A stretch of 64,000 nt of DNA from Oceaniglobus roseus (GTDB lineage: Bacteria; Pseudomonadota; Alphaproteobacteria; Rhodobacterales; Rhodobacteraceae), in NCBI RefSeq assembly GCF_002869745.1, contig NZ_PNOS01000008.1, forward strand, positions 1 to 64,000, read 5' to 3'. This document shows positions 25,025 to 34,241 of the stretch, one piece after another (within the stretch, counting starts at the first letter, position 1; each line of letters opens with the position of its first letter). The notes beneath the pieces are model-generated. The model did not search any database. It was not told where the DNA came from and saw only the letters and a list, made by a program, of their open reading frames with translations. A program made the position numbers and the translations under genes.

Positions 25025-26587
25025 ATGCGCCGCTTCGTTCGACCCCTTCTCCTGACGCCGATCTGTGCCGCCGCCCTCGCCACGGCGGCCTCCGCCCAGA
25101 CCGTGAACCTGCGCCTCGGCGAGGATCCCGAAAGCCTCTACAACGTCCAGACAAACTCGCTGACCGCGAACAGCGTCATCAACTACGTCGTGGAACGGCT
25201 GGTCTACATCGACCTCGACGGCACGCCGAAGCCATGGCTCGCCAGCGGCTGGGAGGTCTCGGACGACCAGACCCGGATCACCTTCACCCTGCGCGACGGG
25301 CTGACCTTCACCGACGGGACGCCCTTCAACGCCGATGCCGTGGTCGCCCAGTTCAACACGATCCTCGACCCCGATACCGCCTCGCCGCAGCTGGCGACGC
25401 AGGGGCCGCTGAAATCGGTCGAGGCGAAGGACGACAAGACCGTCGTCTTCACCTATTCCGAACCCTTCGCCCCCGCCTTCAACGCACTCTCGGGCGTGGG
25501 CGCCGGCATCAACTCTCCCACCGCGGTCGAGAAGGCGGGCGACGATTACGCCCGCGCGCCCGTCGGCACCGGCCCCTTCACCGTGGAACAGTGGATCCCC
25601 GGCACCTCGATCACGCTGGCGAGGAACGACGCCTATCACGAGCAGTACCGCGACGATGTCGAGAACCCCGGCCCCGCCCACATCGAGGGCATCGTGCTGA
25701 ACGTCATCCCCGAGGAAGGCGTGGCCCAGGCGGCGCTGGAGACGGGCGAGCTTTCGGCGGCCTCGCTCCAGGCGGATGCCATCGGGCAGTTCGTCGACAA
25801 CCCGGATTTCAAGACGATCATCGACAAGTCATCGGGCAACCTCGTGTTCCTCGAGTTCAACATGCAGCAGAAGCCGTTCGACGACGTCACGGTGCGCAAG
25901 GCCATCGGCTATGCCATCAACCGCGAGGCGGCAGTGGCCGCGGCCTGGAACGGCTACGGCCAGCCGGCCTACAGCCTGCTGTCAGCGGCGATCCCGGGCT
26001 ACGATCCCGAGGTGGCGAAGGAGTATGGCACCCCCTACGACCCCGAGAAGGCGAAGGCGCTGTTCGCCGAGGCGGGCTGGACCGACAGCGACGGCGACGG
26101 CACGCTCGACAAGGACGGCACGCCCGCCGAGTGGACCATCCTTTCCTACGCGGGCTTCACCCACATCGACCGGACGCTGCAGGTGATCCAGGCCAACCTC
26201 GCCGACATCGGCATCAAGATCGACCTCCAGACCTCGGACTGGGGCGCGTTCTACCCCTCGCTGCTGGAAGATGGCTGGGACATGGACCTGATGCGCTGGA
26301 CCTGGAGCGATGCCGACGTGCTGAACCAGATCTTCCAGGGCGACGGCCACCGCGACAAGACGATCCCGAACGAGGCGGTGGATTCGGTGCTGAAGCGCTG
26401 CTCGACCACCATGGAGCCCGAGGCACGGCTCGACTGCATCTCGGAGGCGCAGAAGGTGCTGCTGGAAAACATGGTGGCCGTGCCGGTGCTGACCAACTGG
26501 GGCGTCTATGCCACCCAGGCCAACATCGAGGGCTACAAGCTCGACCACTCCGGCTACCTGCTGGCGACCGACCTGAAGGTCGAGTGA
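25025..26587 (+). CDS. Peptide ABC transporter substrate-binding protein (family 5)
   Basis: A 520-residue periplasmic protein. ATG 25025 is preferred over GTG 25016 because AGGAGG at 25011-25016 is then eight bases away. The Sec signal runs MRRFVRPLLLTPICAAALAT to about ASAQ. The mature protein is of DppA/OppA type: LRLGEDPESLYNVQTNSLTA, TFTLRDGLTFTDGTPFNADAVV and VRKAIGYAINREAAV. An insert DSDGDGTLDKDGTPAEWTIL, common in this family, is present. Substrates are peptides or similar amphiphiles; the linked D-aminopeptidase suggests peptides with D-residues. Confidence 0.94.
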   Translation: MRRFVRPLLLTPICAAALATAASAQTVNLRLGEDPESLYNVQTNSLTANSVINYVVERLVYIDLDGTPKPWLASGWEVSDDQTRITFTLRDGLTFTDGTPFNADAVVAQFNTILDPDTASPQLATQGPLKSVEAKDDKTVVFTYSEPFAPAFNALSGVGAGINSPTAVEKAGDDYARAPVGTGPFTVEQWIPGTSITLARNDAYHEQYRDDVENPGPAHIEGIVLNVIPEEGVAQAALETGELSAASLQADAIGQFVDNPDFKTIIDKSSGNLVFLEFNMQQKPFDDVTVRKAIGYAINREAAVAAAWNGYGQPAYSLLSAAIPGYDPEVAKEYGTPYDPEKAKALFAEAGWTDSDGDGTLDKDGTPAEWTILSYAGFTHIDRTLQVIQANLADIGIKIDLQTSDWGAFYPSLLEDGWDMDLMRWTWSDADVLNQIFQGDGHRDKTIPNEAVDSVLKRCSTTMEPEARLDCISEAQKVLLENMVAVPVLTNWGVYATQANIEGYKLDHSGYLLATDLKVE

Positions 26588-26618
26588 GGCACAGGTAGAA
26601 CAGCGCAGGATCCCGCCC

Positions 26619-27551
26619 ATGACCGCCTACATCATCCGCCGCATCGCGATGACCGTTCCGGTCCTGTTCGGGATCCTGTTCGTGACCTTCCTGATGAAGG
26701 CGCTGATCCCCACCGACGCCGTGCTCGCCCTCTACTCGGGCCAGGTCTCCGAGGAGAAGGCGGCCGAGGCCATCGCCCAGATCCGCGCCAAGTACGACCT
26801 CGACAAGCCCTGGTATCAGCAGTTCGCGATCTACGTCGGCGACGTGGCGCGGGGCGACCTGGGCGAGTCGATCCGGACACGCCAGCCGATCGTGGACGAG
26901 ATCGGCTATCGCTACTGGAACACCCTGGTGCTGACCTTCGCCTCGCTGGTGGTGGCGCTGGTGGTGGGGCTTTCGACCGGCATCGCCTCGGCCTACTGGA
27001 AGGGCACGTGGATCGACGAGGTGGCAATGGGCATCGGATTGCTCGGCATCTCGATGCCCGCCTTCTTCTTCGGGCTGATCCTGATCTTCTTCTTCGCGGT
27101 GCAGCTTCGATGGCTGCCGGTGATGAACGCGGGCGACTGGAAGGGGCTGATCCTGCCCGCCGTCACGCTGGGGCTGATCGAGGCGGCGCCGCTGTCGCGC
27201 ATCACCCGCGCCAGCATGGTCGAGGTGCTGAGCCAGGATTACGTCAAGGCGATCCGCGCCAAGGGCCTGCCCGAGCGGCACGTCATCTTCCGCCACGCCC
27301 TGCCGAACGCGCTCCTGTCGATCCTGACGATCCTCGGGCTGCAGATCGGCGGCCTGCTGGGCGGGGCCTTCATCATCGAGGTGGTGTTCGGCTGGCACGG
27401 CATCGGCGAGCTGGCGGTGAAGGCCATCGGCTGGCGCGACTTCACGATCACCCAGGCAATCATCCTCGTCTCCGCGACGACCTATGTGCTGGTCAACCTC
27501 GTGGTCGACATCCTCTATGCCTGGGCCGATCCCAGGATCAAGCTGGGCTGA
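26619..27551 (+). CDS. Peptide ABC transporter permease (DppB-like)
   Basis: A 310-residue inner-membrane permease with the family N-terminus YIIRRIAMTVPVLFGILFVT, a periplasmic insert, and the cytoplasmic coupling EAA loop RASMVEVLSQDYVKAIRAKG (about residue 200). The C-terminal half contains GGAFIIEVVFGWHGIGELAV. It pairs with the DppC-like permease that starts five bases after its stop. Confidence 0.94.
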   Translation: MTAYIIRRIAMTVPVLFGILFVTFLMKALIPTDAVLALYSGQVSEEKAAEAIAQIRAKYDLDKPWYQQFAIYVGDVARGDLGESIRTRQPIVDEIGYRYWNTLVLTFASLVVALVVGLSTGIASAYWKGTWIDEVAMGIGLLGISMPAFFFGLILIFFFAVQLRWLPVMNAGDWKGLILPAVTLGLIEAAPLSRITRASMVEVLSQDYVKAIRAKGLPERHVIFRHALPNALLSILTILGLQIGGLLGGAFIIEVVFGWHGIGELAVKAIGWRDFTITQAIILVSATTYVLVNLVVDILYAWADPRIKLG

Positions 27552-27555
27552 GCCG

Positions 27556-28473
27556 ATGACCTTGGCAGACCCCCGCGAACTCGCCGCCGCCGACCTCGGC
27601 ACAGCGCTGGATGAAGTGCCCGCAGGCCCGCCCCGGGGCGGTTTCCGCGCCGCGCTGCGCCGCCTCTGGCGGCACCGGTCGGGGAAGATCGGCGGCGGGC
27701 TGGTGGCGCTGATCGTCTTCTGCGCGATCTTCGCGCCTTGGCTGACGCCCTACGATCCGCTGAAGCTCGACATGATCGACCGGCTGCAACCGCCCTCCTG
27801 GTCCCACTGGCTCGGCACGGACGAGCTGGGGCGCGACCTGCTGACCCGGGTGATCTACGGCACCCGCTACATGCTGCTGGTCAGCTGCGTCGCCACCGCC
27901 ATCGGCGCGACGGGCGGCATCCTGCTGGGCCTGCTCGCCTCGGCCGGAGGCAAGTGGACGGACATGGCGGTGATGCGGATCGTCGACATCATGCTGGCCT
28001 TTCCCTACATCCTGCTGCTCCTCGCCATCATCGCGATCCTCGGGCCATCGCTGGTGACAGCGCTGGTCGCCGTCGGCGTCGCCTCGATGCCCGGCTATGC
28101 CCGCCTCGTCCGGGGCGAGGCGCTGAGCGTGCGCGAAAGCGAATACGTCGAGGCGATGCGCGTCCTCGGCGCGGGGAACTGGCGGATCACCTTCGGCACC
28201 GTGCTGCCGAACATCGCCTCGCCCCTCGTCATCTACACAAGCTATACCATGCCGCTTGCCGTCCTCTCCGCCGCCGCGCTGTCCTTCCTCGGCCTCGGCG
28301 CGCAGCCGCCGCTGCCGGAATGGGGGGCGATGCTGGTGCAGTCGCGTTCGTTCCTGCGCACCGCCTCGTGGGTCGTCGCCGCGCCGGGCTTCGCGATCTT
28401 CTTCGCGATCCTCGGGCTGAACCTTCTCGGCAACGCGCTCCGCGATGTCCTCGACCCGAAGGCCAGGACATGA
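27556..28473 (+). CDS. Peptide ABC transporter permease (DppC-like)
   Basis: A 305-residue permease with a hydrophilic N-terminal extension (about 35 residues), then helix one GGGLVALIVFCAIFAPWLTP, the DppC hallmark HWLGTDELGRDLLTRVIYGT, and coupling loop VRGEALSVRESEYVEAMRVLG. C-terminal ALSFLGLGAQPPLPEWGAML is diagnostic. It overlaps the first ATPase gene by four bases. Confidence 0.94.
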   Translation: MTLADPRELAAADLGTALDEVPAGPPRGGFRAALRRLWRHRSGKIGGGLVALIVFCAIFAPWLTPYDPLKLDMIDRLQPPSWSHWLGTDELGRDLLTRVIYGTRYMLLVSCVATAIGATGGILLGLLASAGGKWTDMAVMRIVDIMLAFPYILLLLAIIAILGPSLVTALVAVGVASMPGYARLVRGEALSVRESEYVEAMRVLGAGNWRITFGTVLPNIASPLVIYTSYTMPLAVLSAAALSFLGLGAQPPLPEWGAMLVQSRSFLRTASWVVAAPGFAIFFAILGLNLLGNALRDVLDPKART

Positions 28474-29459
28474 GCGAGTTGTTGCAGGTCGAGGGGCTGA
28501 AGACCCACTTCCAGACCGAAAGCGGGCTGGTCCGGGCGGTCGACGGCGTGGACCTCTCGGTGAACGAGGGCGAGGTGCTGGGCCTCGTCGGCGAAAGCGG
28601 CTCGGGCAAGACGATCACCGCGCTCTCGCTGATCCGCCTGGTCTCTCCGCCGGGCAAGATCGTCGCGGGCCGGGTGATGTTCGGCGGGCAGGACCTGCTT
28701 CAGGCCAGCGAGCGCGAGATGGTGCAGCTTCGCGGCGACCGCATCTCGATGGTGTTCCAGCAGCCGAAGGCCAGCCTGAACCCCGTGCGCCGGGTCGGCG
28801 CGCAGATCGCCGAGCTGTTCATCCACCACCGCGGCGCCTCGCGCAGGGCGGCGATGAATCAGGCGGTGGAGCTTCTGGCCCGCGTCGGCATCCCCGCCCC
28901 CGAGAGGAAGGCGCTGGCCTATCCGCACGAGCTGTCGGGCGGCCAGGCGCAGCGGGTGATGATCGCCATGGCGCTGGCCCTGAAGCCGCGCCTGCTGATC
29001 GCGGACGAGCCGACAACAGCCTTGGACGTCACCATTCAGGCGCAGATCCTCGACCTTCTGCGCGAGCTCTGCCGCGACACGGGGACGGCGATGATCCTCG
29101 TCACCCACGACCTCGGCGTGATCGCCCAGACCGCCGACCGGGTGTCGGTGATGTACGCGGGCCAGATCGTGGAGGAGCGCCCCGTGGCCCGCCTGTTCGA
29201 CGACCCGCGTCACCCCTATACCCGCGCCCTCCTCGCCTCGATGCCGGTGCAGGGGCGCGTCGCACCGCGCCTCGGCGCGATCCCCGGCAGCGTGCCGCCG
29301 CCGGGCCGGATGCCCGCGGCCTGCCGCTTTGCCCCCCGCTGCGCCGTGCGCGCCGAGAGGAACATGACCATCTGCACCCACGAGATGCCCGCGCTGTATC
29401 CCGTCGAAGGCGGCGTGTCGCGCTGCTGGTGCGATGCCCCGGCGGAGGCCACGACATGA
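28470..29459 (+). CDS. Peptide ABC transporter ATPase (DppD-like)
   Basis: A 329-residue ATPase with Walker A GESGSGKT, signature [15 protein letters not shown] and Walker [13 protein letters not shown]. The C-terminal oligopeptide-transporter extension has [13 protein letters not shown]-like [13 protein letters not shown] and the cysteine-rich [21 protein letters not shown] 28470 overlaps the permease stop, and its own stop overlaps the next ATPase start, so the whole importer is tightly coupled. Confidence 0.95.
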   Translation: MSELLQVEGLKTHFQTESGLVRAVDGVDLSVNEGEVLGLVGESGSGKTITALSLIRLVSPPGKIVAGRVMFGGQDLLQASEREMVQLRGDRISMVFQQPKASLNPVRRVGAQIAELFIHHRGASRRAAMNQAVELLARVGIPAPERKALAYPHELSGGQAQRVMIAMALALKPRLLIADEPTTALDVTIQAQILDLLRELCRDTGTAMILVTHDLGVIAQTADRVSVMYAGQIVEERPVARLFDDPRHPYTRALLASMPVQGRVAPRLGAIPGSVPPPGRMPAACRFAPRCAVRAERNMTICTHEMPALYPVEGGVSRCWCDAPAEATT

Positions 29460-30427
29460 CCGCGCTCCTGTCCATGGAAGAGGTCAGCGTCCACTATCCC
29501 GTCAAGGGCGGCGTCCTGCGGCGGCCGACGTCCTGGGTGAAGGCGGTGGACGAGGTGACGCTGTCGATCGCGCCGGGCGAGACCCTGGGACTGGTGGGCG
29601 AATCAGGCTGCGGCAAGTCCACGCTCGGGCGCGCGGTGCTTGGCCTGCGCGACCTCGCCAAGGGCCGCATCACCTTCGACGGGCAGGAGCTGAAGAACCT
29701 CTCGGCCCTCGACACCCGCGCGCTCAGGCGCGACATGCAGCTGATCTTCCAGGATCCCTACGCCTCGCTCGATCCCCACGCCACCATCGGCGCGACGATA
29801 CGAGCGGGGCTCGACATCCACCGCATCGGCAGCCGCGCCGAGCGCGCGGAACGGGTCACCGAAACGATGCGGCAGGTCGGCCTCGACCCCAGCCTTGCCG
29901 ACCGCTATCCGCACGAATTCTCGGGAGGGATGCGCCAGCGCGTCGTCATGGCCCGCGCCCTCGTGCTGCGCCCCCGCCTCGTCGTCTGCGACGAGCCGAC
30001 CTCGGCCCTCGACGTGTCGATCCAGAGCCAGATCCTGAACCTTCTGAAGGACTTGCAGGACGAACTTGGCCTGACCTACCTGTTCATCTCCCACAACCTC
30101 GCGGTGGTCGAGCACATGGCCGACCGCGTCGCGGTCATGTACCTCGGTCGCATCGTCGAGGTCGCGCCCCGCGCCGCGCTGTTCGCAGCGCCGCGTCACC
30201 CCTATACGCAGGCGCTGATGCAGGCGATCCCGCAGCCCGACCCGGCCCGCCGGACTCCGCCGCCGCTGACCGGCGACATCCCCAGTCCCGACGACCTGCC
30301 TCAGGGATGCCGCTTTCGCGGCCGCTGCCCGTATGCGATGGCCAGATGTGCCGAAGCCGAACCGCCGCTGCTCGGGAGGGAGCACAGGGCGGCGTGCTGG
30401 CTGGTGGAGGAGGAGAGTACCAGGTGA
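29456..30427 (+). CDS. Peptide ABC transporter ATPase (DppF-like)
   Basis: A 323-residue ATPase, partner of the DppD-like protein. Motifs are GLVGESGCGKSTLGRAVLGL, FSGGMRQRVVMARALVLRP and VVCDEPTSALDVSIQSQIL. The C-terminal extension includes RHPYTQALMQAIPQPDP and the metal-site-like CRFRGRCPYAMARC. Its stop codon overlaps the GTG start of the regulator gene. Confidence 0.95.
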   Translation: MTALLSMEEVSVHYPVKGGVLRRPTSWVKAVDEVTLSIAPGETLGLVGESGCGKSTLGRAVLGLRDLAKGRITFDGQELKNLSALDTRALRRDMQLIFQDPYASLDPHATIGATIRAGLDIHRIGSRAERAERVTETMRQVGLDPSLADRYPHEFSGGMRQRVVMARALVLRPRLVVCDEPTSALDVSIQSQILNLLKDLQDELGLTYLFISHNLAVVEHMADRVAVMYLGRIVEVAPRAALFAAPRHPYTQALMQAIPQPDPARRTPPPLTGDIPSPDDLPQGCRFRGRCPYAMARCAEAEPPLLGREHRAACWLVEEESTR

Positions 30428-31080
30428 TCGAAGACGAAACCCGCGCCCCCGAAAGCGCGGCGCCGGAGGGGGAGCCGGTGCCCGATGTGTATTTCCTGGA
30501 GGATATCGAGCAGGTGAAGGTGCTGGGCGATCCGCTGCGCTACCGCATGGCGCTGCTGCTGGCGCGGCCGATGACCTGCGCGGGGCTCGCCCGGGCGCTG
30601 GACCTGACCCGGCCGAAGGCGCATTACCACCTGAAGCAGCTGGAAGCGGTGGGTGTGGTCAAGCCGCACTCGCAGGCGCTGTCCAACGGCATCCTCGAAA
30701 AGTTCTATGTCACCGCGGGCCGGATGCTGCATTTCGGCAAGCTGATGCCCAGGGGCGGCGCCCTGCCCGGCAACGTCTCGCCCGAGACGGTGGGCGCGAT
30801 CTCGGCCTTCCTCGCCGCGATGCTCCAGGTCTCGGGCGACCGCACGCGCGCGGTGGCCGACGCGGAGGGGCTGGAAGACGGCTATTACTTCGACTTCGAG
30901 GCACGGCTGACCCGCGACCAGTTCGAAGACGTGCGCGACCGGCTGGTGGCGCTGAGCGAGGACATCATCGCGATGACCAAGGGGCAGGACGGCGGCGCCG
31001 ATACCGTGCCCTTCCACCTGACCAACTACCTGACCCGGCTGACCGATCCGCCGGGCGAGACCGGGGGAGAGACCGAGTGA
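30424..31080 (+). CDS. ArsR-like helix-turn-helix regulator
   Basis: A 218-residue protein starting at GTG 30424 in a GTGA overlap. Residues about 25-85 form a winged helix of ArsR type (EQVKVLGDPLRYRMALLLAR, then LDLTRPKAHYHLKQLEAVGV). The C-terminal 130 residues are helical with YYFDFEARLTRDQFEDVRDR, as in HTH_20/YdfI-like proteins whose second domain probably senses a ligand. It lacks the metal-binding ELCVC motif. Being embedded in the peptide-importer operon, it most likely regulates that operon, possibly through 24913-24935. Confidence 0.85.
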   Translation: MIEDETRAPESAAPEGEPVPDVYFLEDIEQVKVLGDPLRYRMALLLARPMTCAGLARALDLTRPKAHYHLKQLEAVGVVKPHSQALSNGILEKFYVTAGRMLHFGKLMPRGGALPGNVSPETVGAISAFLAAMLQVSGDRTRAVADAEGLEDGYYFDFEARLTRDQFEDVRDRLVALSEDIIAMTKGQDGGADTVPFHLTNYLTRLTDPPGETGGETE

Positions 31081-32669
31081 AAGATGCCGAAACCCTGAAG
31101 CGGCCGAGCGAGGAAGACTTCCGCGCCTGCCTGCCCGAAACCGCCGAAGGCCCCGGCTGCGCCATGGCCGTGCTCCACAAGGGCGAGGTCGCGGCCGAGT
31201 TCTGCACCGGCATGGCCAGCGTCGAGCACGGCGTGCCGATCACGCCCGACACGGTGTTCCGCATCGCCTCGGTCACGAAGCAGTTCCTCTGCGCCGCGGT
31301 GATGACGCTGGCGGACGCCGGGAAGCTGTCGCTCGACGACAGGCTCGGACAGCACCTGCCCGAGTTGCAGGGCACTCCCGCCACCGTGACCATCGCGCAG
31401 GCGATGTCGAACACCTCCGGCATCCGCGACCACCTGGAACTCTGGTACATCGCGGGTGGCGGCCTGCCGGTGCCGCACCGCCTGCGCGACAGCGTGGCGA
31501 TGTGCGCGCGGCAGACCGAGACCAACTTTCCCCCCGGCTCGTCCTACCTCTATTCCAACGCGAACTTCCTGCTGCTGTCGCGGATCGCCGAACAGGCGGC
31601 GGGCGAACGGATCGAGGATTACATCGAGCGGCGCTTCTTCACCCCCCTCGGCATGACCTCGACGAAGCTGCGCCCGGGCCACCACGACGTGATCCCGCAC
31701 CTCGCCGCGGGCTATGTCGAGAAGGACGGGAAGATCTCCCGCGGCCAGATCACGACCGAGCTCTGGGGCGAAGGCTCGGCCCACTCGACGCTGAACGACC
31801 TGGTGAAATGGGCCCGCTACTACCGCGAGGATCCCGACGGGCTGATCGCCCGGATGCGCGTTCCGGCGGCCTTCAGCGGCGGCGGTGCCGGCTACTACGG
31901 TTTCGGCCTGTTCGCCGAGCCCTGGCGGGGCATGTCCAGCGTCGGGCACACCGGCCTCTGGCCCGGCTACCAGGCCGAGATCGTCTGGTTCGACGACCCC
32001 GACGTCACGCTGGTCTGCCTGTCGAACCTCAGCACGCTGGTGCCGCGTCTCGTCAACCGCAAGCTGGCCGAGCGGCTGTTCGACGGCACCCTCGCCCCGG
32101 CGCCCGAGGGGTCGCCCGACATGGACCTCTGGGCCGAGGGCGCGGCGCAGGGGCCGTACTTCAGCCCCGAGACGCTGACCATGGTGGGTCTCTGCATCGA
32201 GGACGGCACGCCGAAGCTCGAGATCCACGGCGGCAAGGTGGAGGTGCTGGCCGAGAGCCCGACCCGCCTCACCCCGGCCGCGGGCGCCGCCGAGACCGCC
32301 TGGTTCGACATCGCCGGCATCCCCGAGGGATACATCGAGATGCAGCGCAGGAACGGAGAGGTGGTCCGGTTGCAGGCCCTCGACACCCTGCCCCCCCTCG
32401 GCGAGGAGGGCGCGCTGGCGGGGTCATGGTGGTGCGGGGAAACGGCAAGCCGGTTGATCGTCACCAGGGACGCGGACGGCTACCGCGTGCGCACGCCGCA
32501 GTACTGGGCCCACGCCTGGGTCTCCCCCCCCCTGCCCGCCGGGATCATGGCGATCGAGGATTTCACCGGCCCCTGGCCCCGCCGCTTCCTGCTGGTGCCG
32601 ACCGGCCCGGACGAGATGGCGGTGGCCGGCCCCCGCGTGACGCGCCTCCGCTTCAAGCGCGAAGGCTGA
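31077..32669 (+). CDS. Serine hydrolase, probable D-aminopeptidase
   Basis: A 530-residue beta-lactamase-fold protein starting at GTG 31077 (GTGA overlap). The active site shows Ser65 and Lys68 in RIASVTKQF, Tyr159 in LYSNANF and a later GHTGLWPGY. Overall length and the C-terminal beta-rich 190 residues match Ochrobactrum D-aminopeptidase (Ser62, Lys65, Tyr153; about 520 residues with two extra beta-barrel domains). It has no signal peptide, so it would act in the cytoplasm, releasing N-terminal D-amino acids from imported peptides. A general esterase or carboxypeptidase activity cannot be excluded. Confidence 0.82.
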   Translation: MKDAETLKRPSEEDFRACLPETAEGPGCAMAVLHKGEVAAEFCTGMASVEHGVPITPDTVFRIASVTKQFLCAAVMTLADAGKLSLDDRLGQHLPELQGTPATVTIAQAMSNTSGIRDHLELWYIAGGGLPVPHRLRDSVAMCARQTETNFPPGSSYLYSNANFLLLSRIAEQAAGERIEDYIERRFFTPLGMTSTKLRPGHHDVIPHLAAGYVEKDGKISRGQITTELWGEGSAHSTLNDLVKWARYYREDPDGLIARMRVPAAFSGGGAGYYGFGLFAEPWRGMSSVGHTGLWPGYQAEIVWFDDPDVTLVCLSNLSTLVPRLVNRKLAERLFDGTLAPAPEGSPDMDLWAEGAAQGPYFSPETLTMVGLCIEDGTPKLEIHGGKVEVLAESPTRLTPAAGAAETAWFDIAGIPEGYIEMQRRNGEVVRLQALDTLPPLGEEGALAGSWWCGETASRLIVTRDADGYRVRTPQYWAHAWVSPPLPAGIMAIEDFTGPWPRRFLLVPTGPDEMAVAGPRVTRLRFKREG

Positions 32670-32818
32670 CGGGGCAGAGGGCGCCGCCCGGCCAGTGTTT
32701 GTACTCGTCGTCGGCGGTGTGTTCCCGTGGGGAATGATACGGGTCTGCGTTGTGTTGGTGGGTAGCGCAGGCCGCTGAAAAGCCTTGCCTTTGCGCGCTG
32801 GATTGGTTTCCTGGCGGC

Positions 32819-33742
32819 ATGGTCAAGCTGGTTCTGCTGCACAAGGCGGACTCGATCTACGAGGACGAGCCCGACGTCGTCTACGACTTCCCCAGGTCTT
32901 ACCTGAAGGCGGTCGAGGAGGCCGTTGGCGACTGGGTCGTCTACTACGAGCCGGTGAAGGCGGGACCGCGCGGGTACTTCGCCGTCGCCAAGATCTCGCG
33001 GGTCATCCCCAAGCCGGGTGTCGAGGGCCGCTTCCTCGCCCTGATCGAACCGGGGAGCTTCCTCCCCTTCGACAGCGAGGTGCCGCGCCTCGTGAACGGG
33101 CGCCCGCTGGAGGCTGCGCTGACCGAGCCGGACGGGTCGCCGAAGAAGGGCGGGTCCGTCCAGCTTGCCGTGCGCCGGTTGCAGGAGGCGGACTTCGCAC
33201 GGATCGTGAACCTTGGCCTGCCGCAGGACCTGGAGCGGAAGGAGGCAACCCGCTACGACCCGCAGCCGGCGGAGCTTGCCGAGGGCGCCGAGCTTTTCGA
33301 GCGCCCCGTCCTGGAACGCCTGACGCGCCGGCCCTACCGCGAGGTCGCCTTCCGCCGGAAGGTCCGCGAGGCCTACGGTTACCGCTGCGCCATGTCCGGC
33401 CTGCACCTGCGCAACGGCGGCGGACGGCCCGAGGTCCAGGCAGCCCATATCCGGCCCGTGGAGCGGCAGGGCAGCGACTCCGTCCGCAATGGCCTCGCGC
33501 TGTCGGGCACGCTGCACTGGATGTTCGACCGCGGCCTGATCTCCGTCGCCGACGACTGCGAGACCATCCTCGTCTCGCGCAACAAGGTCCCGGGCGATGT
33601 CGTCGACCGCCTGCTGGCGCCGGACGGCAAGCTGCTGAAGCCCGAGGATCCGCGCAACGCCCCGCACCCCGAGAACCTGCGCTGGCACAGGGAGAACGTC
33701 TTCGGGCAAGTCATGGGCGGCGAGCCCCTCGACTGGGGCTGA
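32819..33742 (+). CDS. HNH endonuclease (HNH_2 type)
   Basis: A 307-residue protein. The C-terminal domain (about 195-290) has the HNH_2 pattern: YRCAMSGLHL, EVQAAHIRPVERQG, NGLALSGTLHWMFDRGLIS. This places a histidine in AAHI, an asparagine in RNGLAL and histidine in LHWMFD. The N-terminal 180 residues contain YFAVAKISRVIPKPGVEGRF, reminiscent of PUA/EVE-like modified-base readers (inference). ATG 32819 has only a weak ribosome site, and 32670-32818 is less GC-rich than its neighbours. No methyltransferase is nearby. It may be an orphan modification-dependent restriction enzyme or a mobile accessory gene. Confidence 0.8.
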   Translation: MVKLVLLHKADSIYEDEPDVVYDFPRSYLKAVEEAVGDWVVYYEPVKAGPRGYFAVAKISRVIPKPGVEGRFLALIEPGSFLPFDSEVPRLVNGRPLEAALTEPDGSPKKGGSVQLAVRRLQEADFARIVNLGLPQDLERKEATRYDPQPAELAEGAELFERPVLERLTRRPYREVAFRRKVREAYGYRCAMSGLHLRNGGGRPEVQAAHIRPVERQGSDSVRNGLALSGTLHWMFDRGLISVADDCETILVSRNKVPGDVVDRLLAPDGKLLKPEDPRNAPHPENLRWHRENVFGQVMGGEPLDWG

Positions 33743-33840
33743 GCACAGTCGGTTGAAGTTTCCGCCAGCGCTCGGTCCCAATTAGGAAGGGGCGCAACCT
33801 CCCGGCCACGCCCATCGGCAGCCTTACGCAGCACACGCGC

Positions 33841-34077
33841 TCAGCCTTCGTCCGCCGCGGCCTGCGGCCGCGGCTTCTGGTTCGGCAGCGTCGCATCGTT
33901 CGCCGGCTTCTCGGCGCGCTGGGCGACGGCCTCGACGATCGAGGGCGGGCACAGCGGATGCCGGGCGATCTTGCGGGCATCCGCCAGGGAGGCCGCGTCG
34001 GTCCAGGCCCGGAACAGCGCTTCGAGCATCCGCTCGTCCGCGATGCTGTCCAGCATCGGGTCCGGCGTGCCGCGCAT
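33841..34077 (-). CDS. Small hypothetical protein, possibly the 3' end of a decayed gene
   Basis: From ATG 34077 a 78-residue product reads MRGTPDPMLDSIADERMLEA and continues with ADARKIARHPLCPPSIVEAV, which is plausibly folded and helical, then a polar Ala/Gln/Pro tail. The frame stays open upstream past ATG 34077 (ARIGAQQDKAHRAILQAM) without a good start. In another frame ATG 34189 opens MIFAILSSSLASFSPP. A truncated or frameshifted gene is therefore likely. Family not recognised. Confidence 0.35.
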   Translation of the reverse strand: MRGTPDPMLDSIADERMLEALFRAWTDAASLADARKIARHPLCPPSIVEAVAQRAEKPANDATLPNQKPRPQAAADEG

Positions 34078-34241
34078 GGCTTGCAGGATCGCGCGGTGCG
34101 CCTTGTCCTGCTGTGCGCCGATCCGGGCTTGCCGCGGTCGCGGGCGGGGAGAAGCTGGCGAGCGATGAAGAGAGGATAGCGAAGATCAACTGCTGACTGG
34201 AGAAGCGAAGTCACCGCGGCGGCAGAGGCGACCTTGCGCCC

